From Hexactinellida sp. DTS-2022 (lineage: Eukaryota; Porifera; Hexactinellida), in assembly GCA_028753945.1 (NCBI GenBank), contig JAPNXP010000001.1, forward strand, positions 3,400,501 to 3,464,500: 64,000 bases of DNA, in the 5' to 3' direction. Within the stretch, counting starts at the first letter, position 1; the number at the start of each line of letters is the position of its first letter. The notes under the pieces were generated by a model. That model made no database searches. It was not told where the DNA came from and saw only the letters and a list, made by a program, of their open reading frames with translations. The position numbers and the translations under genes were made by a program. Of this stretch, positions 55,877 to 64,000 are shown piece by piece.

Positions 55877-57996
55877 CTATATCACAAGTTTATTGAACAG
55901 TAAAGTATCGACCAGTTTGTCTTGATTCAAAAGCGGTATTTTGCTAACTTTACATTTTTCACTCCTAATATGGCCTATTTCACCACAATGCTTGCAAATT
56001 AATGTTCTACGATAGCTAGAGAGGAGAGGATCACTCTGACTGAGAAGACGAGTGAACACATCTTTTAAGTTGAGGGTAAAAGAATTTTTTCTGGATAGAT
56101 GTTCTCGATAGCGCCGGATTAACTTATTGCATGATTCTATTGCTTCCTCTGAATATTCTTTAAGTCCATATCCATCGTTGCAATCTCGAATTAGTTCGGT
56201 ACAATGAGCTAGGAGTTTATGTAAAGATGGTGTTATATTGGGCCATGGAAAGGTAGTTAGTATTAGTTCGTATGTATTTTACTTAATTCCTCCAAATTTT
56301 CTGAATTTACCTCCTGGCTACTATTGAATATTCGTAAAATTGCTGAGAGATTAGTCTGGAGTATGGTGATATCATCCCTAAATTTTGAGGGTATTAGCGA
56401 CGAAACGTAGTAAATAAACTCTTTCTTATTGCCAAAGCATTGCCGAGCAATATTTCCTGTTGAAGTAGTACCACCATCACTTGTAGGTTGGTCAATTCGA
56501 AGTCCAGTTTTCTCAAATAAGAAATCACTGCAAAATTTCTTTGAAGCTTCGACCGCTTTCGAAGTCGGTGACCAGACAAATTTTCCAGATTGTAAATGGT
56601 ACACCAAGAGCATGAACCATCTGAATACACATGTATAACTGTGTAGAGGTGAAGCCGATAAAATATTTCTCTCAGAAACCTAACCTTTCACTGGAGGGGA
56701 GGGATAGATATTCGTCTATATCTACGAAAGTAAACAAATCTATTGCGTCCAAAATATGTCGATTAATGGGGAAACCAGCCCTAACCATTTCCAGGTCTTT
56801 AAGTTCTTTAAGATTTGCAGTACACAATTGACAGTGTGCGCCTCCAGCTCCACTAAGAATCCCAGACATTTTGCCATCAAGCATACTACGAATGATCTTG
56901 GCTTGCACCATTCCTTGAGGTAACTGTAAGCCATCTTGTTCAATAGAGTTCACTTCAGGATTAATGATATTTTCCATTATAAACTTAACGTTATCAAGAC
57001 ACTCCTTTTGAGCAAGTAGTACAACAGCCCTTTCTCCAAACGAAGAATTAGGCGAGTTATTTTTCCAAACTTGGATATTTTCAGAGTCATGAATTGACAG
57101 TAGTTTGAAGGCGAATAAAATGAAGTTTTTTGTGCTTGGAGTTGGATGTAGCTCATACTGATTATAAATTTGGTGACAACCAGACCCATCAAGACCATCT
57201 GATAGCTTTACTGTCAAAGGAAAATGAGATTCAAAGAGTGGAGGATTAGTTTCGAATACCCTTAGCAGGGTCTGTCGTAAAATACTTCTGTAAGAAATCG
57301 CGATTCCGATGGTCACATTCATTGGATTTGTGACAAATGTTAACTCGTTAACTAAATTGACATCATTACGATATTGAGCTAGTCTAGAATAAGAGGGGAA
57401 GGTGATGTTCTCAGATTTGCAAAGACGTCGAAAGTTCGTATATTTTAGCTTTCCTATTTCAAGGATGTCAAGCAAGAAAGTGGACTTGTCAATAGGTAGG
57501 GTTTTGGACAGATTAGCATATGTTCCGGTCGCTATTATTTCCTTGCAAACATTAGCGGTGTTAACATCTCGGGATTCATTGGATAATAACATTAGTGCAT
57601 AGGCAGCTATTCTGTTTGAGTAACTTCCTCCTTAAGCGAAAATGCGTGTATTATTTTCAAAACCGGACCAAGTCTTGTCCGCAAGGCTTTCAGGGTAAGT
57701 AGAGATAGGGGCTTTCTTATTTCCATTGATAGATCAGATTCTATGATAAGCTTTTCCTCGAGAATATGTTGCTTCGGGGAATTTGTTGATGGAAACGTGT
57801 AAAATATTTCAGCCTCCCATTCCTCCATCTTCTTGGCCTTTCGCGCAGAATCCCTCGTAGGTTTAAGATTTCTGAATTTGTACCGTAAACCATCGAATTC
57901 GCTATCATCTAATTCAAATTCTTCAACAAATTTCAAAGCAGCAGCACGTATTGATTCCTGGGTTGAAAGGTACTTCCAAGCTTCAAAATTATTCAT
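55877..57996 (-). pseudogene. Transib/RAG1-core transposase, copy B, frameshifted
   Basis: Homologue of the copy A gene over its whole length, starting MNNFEAWKYLS. Frame changes lie near 57612 (in TQT/IAAYA), near 56665 (a small deletion between PSSERLGF and ASPLHSYTCVF) and near 56270 (after LEELSK). Catalytic-position matches survive: KLSDGLDGSGCH (RAG1 D600), MLDGKMSGIL (D708) and YSEEAIESCNKLIRRYRE (E962). Zinc positions CQLC and LHKLLAH are also kept, as is the C-terminal knuckle CKHCGEIGH. Copy B supplies an amino-acid codon where copy A has its stop. The two proteins are clearly diverged, so the family was active at more than one time or the copies are old. Confidence 0.88.
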
Positions 57997-58559
57997 TTAA
58001 GAAGAATAAATGCTACAATGTTATTCAACAAGTAAATTACCCAAATTTGTATAAATAATGAAAGTTATCATCCAAATATATAAATATTTTCACTTGCGCG
58101 GGGTTGTGCGGGGCTGGATAGTGGTTAAATCACAAGATAATTATGTAATGTATAATAAAAATCGGCCTAGATAGACACCACCTCGCACCACCATAAGTTT
58201 ATTCACCATCAACTGTCCGAACATATGCATCCGGACAATTACAGCGAAAACTATTTTTATAGCAGATTAGACTAATTATTAATCCTATCGATATTTAGTA
58301 TACAACTGTTTTAGGATGATCTAAGGTATAATTACATGTACTAAAAGTCTTAACTCATTCTGATAGAAGCCTACTGAGAACAAGAGCATGATGTGAAGCG
58401 ATATTATGAAACTGCAAAATTAAAAAAATACAATACTTAAAAATCCATGATTTGATGCTCTCTATTTCTCATTATATTTGGAATTATTACCTGAAATTAA
58501 AGCTACCTAGGTTTTAGACTATGCTGAATACAATAGCAAGTTTTAGAGGTATTTGAGAA

Positions 58560-58600
58560 CATGAAAATTTGACCCTACTTCCTGTCAATAACCCACTGTG
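58560..58600 (-). repeat. Transib copy B, gene-upstream terminal signal
   Basis: Read inward from 58600: CACAGTG, 12 bp (GGTTATTGACAG), GAAGTAGGG, then TCAAATTTTCAT. The geometry is the same as the upstream end of copy A. Confidence 0.8.
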
Positions 58601-59258
58601 TGCATGCATGCATGCATGTTAGTATGGATTAGCAGATTTCATCAATTAGTATAAATAGATTGTGCATAATAGAAATATTTTCTGAGGCTCCAATTTGATT
58701 GATTGAAAATAAATTCATTTAACCAATCAATCATTTGTCTATTCTATTGCCTGTTTTTCTTTCAGTATTATTTTTATTCTAGCTTTCTTATCGTGCAACT
58801 GAAATTTATTGAGCTATTAAAACTCATTATTAATGTGATTGCTTTTGGGGGGGGAAAGGTCGCGAAGCGGCCGTTAATTGCATCACGTAGTGCCTAACAC
58901 AAACGAACAAAAGTCGCGAAGCGACTTTTGTGAGAGAGTGATCCGTCGCGAAGCGAACGAGACCGAAGGGCTCGTACTCTATATTTGTGGTCTGTAAATT
59001 AACCCAGTATTAAGAGCTCAAATTATAACCTTTATTTTACGATTTAAATCGCATAATAATTGTAAATTTTCTTTTCCTGTGCATCATTAGCTTAAATAGC
59101 AGCGATTTAGTTTACCTGGGAAATAGAATTGATCCAGGTTTAATTACTATCGAATATATAATTGCTCGTATATTAATCCGTATCAGCATTTCCCAGCTCT
59201 AACTAATACAACTGTATACAGCTAACTTAGTTTAAATATTTATCTACTTCATATTAGA
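58601..59258. other. Intergenic with TCGCGAAGCGA palindromic words
   Basis: A TGCA microsatellite follows the Transib end. At 58857-58960 the near-palindrome GTCGCGAAGCG(A/G) occurs three times in a GC-richer 120-bp island. No gene was seen. Confidence 0.5.
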
Positions 59259-59705
59259 ATGTCTTTTCCAGATTATTTTCGTTGCAAACTTCCCCAATCC
59301 AGGTTTTCAATTCGCATACATTTTAAACGGAGTTTATCCGAAGTCTTGTTTATTTGCAAACTCCACCAGAAGAATGATGTTTATAGATCTATTTATGCCC
59401 ACAAGCAAATAGAGCTTTTCTTAAAATTTTGGAATACTTTTCATAATTTACTTGGAAATATTTCACATCTGAAGCAACTTGTATTGGTTGGGAATTATCT
59501 AGTGGAGAATGAATTTCATTATATTGCCTTGTATATTTGTTTCGGTAGATATCTAACATTAATCAATCTTGTCCAACGATCTACTTTTTCTTTGGATTTA
59601 TCTGCTATTGAAAATATAGATCATAACAACGAATTATTTGAGTTCACCATTATTGCTATATTTGGTTTCATTCAATGCTCTTACTTGGTTCTTATATCCC
59701 CCAAG
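59259..59705 (+). CDS. Possible host exon, unknown protein
   Basis: An open stretch of 149 codons (MSFPDYFRCKLPQSRFS...) ending in a donor-like AAG|GTATG at 59706. An acceptor-like ATTAG stands just before it, so it may be an internal or a first exon. The translation is Leu/Ile/Phe-rich and helical-looking (FLKFWNTFHNLLGNISHLKQ; EFTIIAIFGFIQCSYLVLI). No domain recognised. The phase at its end (0) matches the start of the exon-like block at 61625, so the two could be spliced across about 1.9 kb. The evidence is limited to openness and splice-like borders. Confidence 0.4.
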
Positions 59706-59871
59706 GTATGTTTTTTACAGCTACTTTAGAAGTATTTGTAAGTTTCTCCTTTTACTCACTGCTGCTTTGTGCTCTAGTTTCAATTTACTGCTATGGATTA
59801 CTTTGTTCCGTGTCCTTTATTCGATCACGTATTTTTTGGATCAAAAGCTCAAATTTTTGATATTTGTTTTA

Positions 59872-60055
59872 CAGGTAAACCTCCCAAAGCGGCACCCATC
59901 GGGAGAATGATTTTGTGCCGCTTCTCGGAGGTTGCCGCTTTGGGAGGTTGCTCGTAAGGTAAAACTCCCAAAGCGGCACCCATCGGGAGAATGATTTTGT
60001 GCCGCTTCTCGGAGGTTGCCGCTACTCGGAGGTGCCGCTTTGGGAGGTTTTACTG
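59872..60055. mobile_element. Pogo/Tigger-like MITE with internal duplication
   Basis: 184 bp flanked by TA (59870-59871, 60056-60057), with ends CAGGTAAACCTCCCAAAGCG and the complement GCTTTGGGAGGTTTTACTG. A segment of about 70 bp (AAAGCGGCACCCATCGGGAG...) is present twice in tandem. Confidence 0.87.
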
Positions 60056-60057
60056 TA

Positions 60058-61624
60058 TCTGTTTCAGGACTTGTGGTCACGATTTTTGTTTCGCGTTTTG
60101 ACACTTTTGATCTAAAAAAAAGAGCATACTAAACCCTATTTTATCTGACATTTGAATTTTTTGCATATGATCGATCGGAAGTCACGATTTTTTTTAAATT
60201 GTTTCATTTAAAGTGAGATTCAATTTCAATTGGTCACTAGACTCACTACAACTGAAATTACAATATGTACAACTTTCAGTAGTAATTTTGTAACTGAATT
60301 CGACATTTACGCACGCGTAAATATGGAGATATTTAAAATCTAAATATATGTAGATTTAATGAGAAGGAAATCTATCACTAAATCGATATCTCATCATCAT
60401 TTATATAAATATTCATTTCCACCAATTTGAATCTTAGATTAAAAAATCATTGAAATTTGAGAAATGTATGATAATTAATTGTTTATATACATTAGTATGT
60501 CTTTAAATCTGTCTCACTTAATAGTTCCGCCTGATGGAGATCTATTTAGCTCGGAAATATTGGGAACTAATTTTGTAGCAAATATTTTTGTAAATATGTC
60601 TTCTATTTATTAGATATTGCTTTATTCTATAAAAGCACTATACTATTTCTCCATATTCAAACCGACCCCAACCCCCCCTTACCTCGCGACTCCACTACAG
60701 GGGCATATACTTTTGCAATGCTGCTACTAAATTATTGCGTTTCATCGCCGTTGCTAGGTTCCCTTGTAAATATTTAGCGATAATTAGTTGTAACATAAGA
60801 AAGTAGTATTTTATTAATTGTAAGAAGCAACTAGTGTATATTACAATAAATTAAACCAACTAGAAGAATGTATTAAGGCGGAGATTAATGTTAGTACTGA
60901 TGTTCCAGTTGATTTCGAGGAGGCTGAAGTTGAGAGTAGTGCTGTAACTTACAGAGACACTTTGTAGATTTTTGGTAAAATTCCGCTTTCTCCTCTAGTG
61001 CATGCTTTCTCTTAGTAACCAAATTATTCGTTTAAACAAATCTGGATCAAAAATATTCAAATATGCTGCTCTAATAAGTTAATATACTGTTGTAATTCAA
61101 AAATTTCCTCTATAATAGCTCTTAGCTCTCTGTGTTGGGCAACGAAAAATGATTTTTTGATTCACCTATTTGTCAAGAGAGAATATCTGTACCTAGAAGA
61201 AACAAGTTGTTGTTTCCACTCAAAGTTTGTCACATCTCGATAAGTTATCTCGTCATTGTCACATTTCGAGAACCCTGAAAATTCACTTAATGGTACATAA
61301 TTCCCGCCCTCTAAAGAGATAAAATCTGAAATTTAATAGAACATGACATTAATGATGCGGACACGTTGGTTACACCAGATTGCCAATATACTTACTCATT
61401 GTCGCGTGATGACGTAATCTCTAAATTTCGCATTGTTAAAATTTACTATTTTAGGCCTATTTAAGCTTTATAAGGCCAGTTATTGTTGAATAATTCGTCC
61501 TGCGAGTGCTGGTTAGTTGGGAGTCCGAAAGAGGGTGCGATAACCTAAGCATTGTGTTCCGCATTGATAGAGCAATATAGTACGACAACCATTATTAGGT
61601 TATTTTGTGTTTTTATTTTTCTAG
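60058..61624. other. Non-coding region, possible intron
   Basis: A short open piece at about 60870-60966 (EINVSTDVPVDFEEAEVESS, acidic) follows an acceptor-like CTAG and ends in a stop; it could be a small exon, but support is weak. 61228-61305 repeats the segment at 54485-54555. Nothing else recognised. Confidence 0.45.
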
Positions 61625-61969
61625 AACTCGATATCTATTCAGAATCTTATATCTTCCCTTTGTGATATACTGTTCAATCTCAAATTTATTTCCCAGATCT
61701 TCATTAAATATGATAAGTTTTTCTGGCTTGCCTTTAATTCAACTCTCTTAATCTATTCAATTTCATTGAAATTGATGTCATTAAGAGAATCACATATTAC
61801 TCTACCGTTTCTCCATTGGTCTATTATACTTTTGGAATCTTATTCATCTACATCGATTCAGCATCATGCTGAAATGATTAATTTGTTTTCTATTGCTGTT
61901 TGTTATGTGTACGATGTATGTCTTATGTCTAGAGAAGCTGAGGAATTTGCACGTAATTCTTTGGAGAAG
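61625..61969 (+). CDS. Possible host exon, unknown protein
   Basis: 115 open codons between an acceptor-like TTTCTAG (61618-61624) and a donor-like GAAG|GTATG (61970). Helical and Leu/Ser-rich (SLCDILFNLKFISQIF; MINLFSIAVCYVYDVCLMSR; EAEEFARNSLEK). The phase is 0 on both sides, compatible with 59259-59705. The style resembles HEAT/ARM-like solenoid repeats, but this is only an impression. No family recognised. Confidence 0.42.
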
Positions 61970-63023
61970 GTATGAGTACCATTTAATGTTATCTTTTTAG
62001 ATTTATTCATAACATACACTTGAACCGATCAGACATTTACATGGTGGTTTCTGCACAAAAGATTATATATATTTATACAACCCCACCAGTCGTAAAGCTT
62101 TCATTACTTAACCATAATTGGTTTTAAATGCTTTTAAATGCAAATAAACCAATTCACTTGATTTAGTCAGGATATATTTATTGGCCTACACATATGCATT
62201 TTGTTTACAGTTAAATTGTTTTTCATCCTATCCGTACCAGACATGTATTGTGCTTTTCGGGCTGTCTTACTTTTACAACTAAGCGTTATTGAGCAAAGTA
62301 GTATATAATTTATTATTATCAGTTATTTCATTACCTCTACCATTGATAAATCTCCGAAATTTAGCTGTTTTAATTTGTTTTATTTCACCTCATAAGCAAC
62401 AACTGCATCATTTTTTCCCGAATACCTTCTTAAAAAACCGATTGGTTCTTCCTAAGTTTGGTAATTTTTAGCTCCAATAATTAGCGTAATCAATAACAAA
62501 AGGTGGGGTATGAGAAGTACAACAATAGTCTTCCTAAAAGGTTTGTATTTGCTATTCACTGTGAAAGTATATCAAGTATACTAGTGGAGGGTTGAACAGA
62601 CTATCTGGAACGTTGGCTTAGATTTTTATTTGCTTTTCCAGAATTGTTGGGCGTAGGGTTATAGCTAACATTTGAGACTAGGATGCACTAAAACTCCCCA
62701 GTAAGGCCAGAAGCCTAGGCCCTGTACACAAAACAACATTCATTTAGTTTTATGATGAACTTAACTTATAATTATAATAATGCAATTATTCCTTAAATTA
62801 CCCACCAAATCGCTCTTTATAATTCAGATGAATCCACAGGTGTAATTGATAAATACATATCAAAATTATGAATTGTTGAGAAAACCATTCGTGCACACTA
62901 TAAATTTTTCTAGGCCCTGGTATTCGTCGCATCAGTCGAGGGATTTGATAGGTCGCCTAAGAATTGAAACTATTGGTGGTTGCGACAACCCGGCTATTAG
63001 CATTTTACTAACATTATTATATA
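61970..63023. other. Unassigned AT-rich region
   Basis: A weak exon-like stretch may follow an acceptor-like TTTACAG at about 62211. A 60-codon frame at 62289-62471 has no motif. No transposon ends recognised. Confidence 0.4.
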
Positions 63024-63502
63024 CAGTACTCGGACAAAAGTATTCGACCACCCAACATTTCCCAATGAAAATAGTACTATAGTTGGACTAATAATATTGT
63101 TAAATGTATTAAAACTTTATGACATATTGCTCTTTTGAATCCAGATTCGTATTCTACGCATTCCAATTACCCATTGTAGATTCTTTCAAATTGATTGCAT
63201 ATTAGTTCGGGTGAAAATCATCATCTATGGCAACATGTGCCACCTGTTCCCATCTCTCCCATAGTTGCAATTTGGGAAAAGTGGTCCACAATGGCACAGT
63301 ATGATAATTTGGAACCAAATCAAAAAGGGAATTAATTGAAAGCTTCTACAATTGATAATTCGAATGCACAGAATACGAATTTGTAATCGAAATAGCAATA
63401 TTTGAAGTAATTTTAATACACTATCTTCCATTGTTAAACCTCCTATAGTACTATTTTCAATGGGATCATGTTGGGTGGTCGAATACTTTTGTCCGGGTAG
63501 TG
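63024..63502. mobile_element. Tc1/mariner MITE
   Basis: 479 bp flanked by TA (63022-63023, 63503-63504). Ends CAGTACTCGGACAAAAGTAT and the complement of CACTACCCGGACAAAAGTAT are followed by TCGACCACCCAACAT, the familiar Tc1-type terminus. Near-identical inverted arms extend to about 60 bp (CAATGAAAATAGTACTATAG). The middle is non-coding, with its own inner inverted segments (GAATCCAGATTCGTATTCT / GAATACGAATTTGTAATCG). Confidence 0.9.
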
Positions 63503-63504
63503 TA

Positions 63505-64000
63505 TAGTGTAGAAGTTCTGATTTCAGATTTGAATACCACATTGTCGAATTACTATAGGTAGGCGTAGGTGCTTAATTTATACTAACTACGACTCACGAG
63601 TGTGAACTTGCCGCAGTATTAACTGAGTACAGATCAAATTCAAATTTGAGGCCCTTCCCACAATTGAATTTGGCCAAAAATTACACACCTTAAAGGGGAG
63701 ATACGGACGTTGGTGAATCTGGATAAAAAACTTTTAATTTTAATTTTTTGTATTTATTTTTTACATTATGTCTGAGCACTAAAAAAATTATTTTCGACAA
63801 CAAATTTTCGAATTTGAATTTAAAACTTTGCATATATGTTTGTGAGTAATGGACGTTTCTTAAGTTATGTCAAAATATTTCAAAAAAATATCATTATTCC
63901 TATGAAATATAGCTTGGCAAAGTTTAACATCTATTTATTTCAGATTATATATTTCTATAAGCGAGGTATTAATATATTTCTATATTGATCGAGTGAACAA
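63505..64000. other. Unassigned AT-rich region to window end
   Basis: No gene or repeat end recognised. Confidence 0.5.

Larger units (their letters stand above)
55603..58600. mobile_element. Transib/RAG1-core transposon, copy B
   Basis: 2998 bp bounded by inward CACAGTG at 55603-55609 and 58594-58600. It contains a single minus-strand RAG1-core-like gene. The flanking pentamers TTTTA and TGCAT do not match, and the right flank is a TGCA microsatellite, so the duplication may be lost. Both ends share the GAARTAGG word with copy A. There is no second gene and no kelch- or PHD-like frame within the element. Confidence 0.87.

Noticed and set aside
10762-58600. Calling the element ends true recombination signal sequences
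   Set aside because: The heptamer matches, but the conserved GAARTAGG word is not the ACAAAAACC nonamer and the long spacer differs between copies, so only resemblance is claimed.

Overview
This window is animal nuclear DNA that is AT-rich, gene-poor and packed with DNA transposons. The one confidently recognised host gene is an intronless PET-plus-three-LIM protein of the testin type (minus strand, 26744-27937). PET-LIM proteins are known from animals, and the transposon genes carry short spliceosomal introns (64 bp in one case). I therefore infer an invertebrate with a compact-intron genome; the exact phylum cannot be told from the sequence. Two open exon-like stretches near the right end (59259-59705 and 61625-61969) may belong to an unrecognised host gene. 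No rRNA, tRNA or CRISPR array was found.

Left part. Two PIF/Harbinger elements lie back to back (2-3123 and 3127-8582), separated by the same 3-bp target CTG, and the second is riddled with hAT-type and pogo-type MITEs. A piece of Ty3/Gypsy fossil and a decayed P-like element (P3) follow. A Transib/RAG1-core transposon (copy A, 10762-18799) is split by a 5-kb P element (P1, 10984-16036), which itself carries a 1.26-kb TTAA-flanked insertion in its coding region. Right of it lies a Merlin/ISXO2-like transposase remnant interrupted by a long-TIR element.

Middle part. From 20 to 31 kb there are hAT MITEs built of repeated short words, the testin gene and a Mutator-like (MULE) remnant. From 31 to 43 kb there is a complete-looking Ginger1 DNA transposon (32430-38998). 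It has integrase-type transposase exons followed by an OTU protease domain, 4-bp target duplications and TG..CA ends, and it sits among copies of an unnamed inverted-ended repeat and palindromic 'ctatactatagtatag' arrays.

Right part. A second Ginger element (43590-53122) contains a P element (P2, 46848-52534). P2 in turn carries a hAT MITE at its target duplication, a pogo-like MITE between its coding blocks, and a FLYWCH-MULE (50598-52505) inside its right terminal repeat. A second Transib/RAG1-core copy (copy B, 55603-58600) follows.

The most notable system is the Transib/RAG1 pair. Both copies encode one RAG1-core-like protein of about 706 codons that keeps positions matching the RAG1 catalytic acidic residues and the zinc-binding Cys/His pairs. 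No RAG2-like gene accompanies either copy. All four ends read CACAGTG, the heptamer of V(D)J recombination signals. In both copies the end upstream of the gene has a 12-bp spacer before a shared GAARTAGG word, while the downstream end has a longer spacer (21 and 28 bp).
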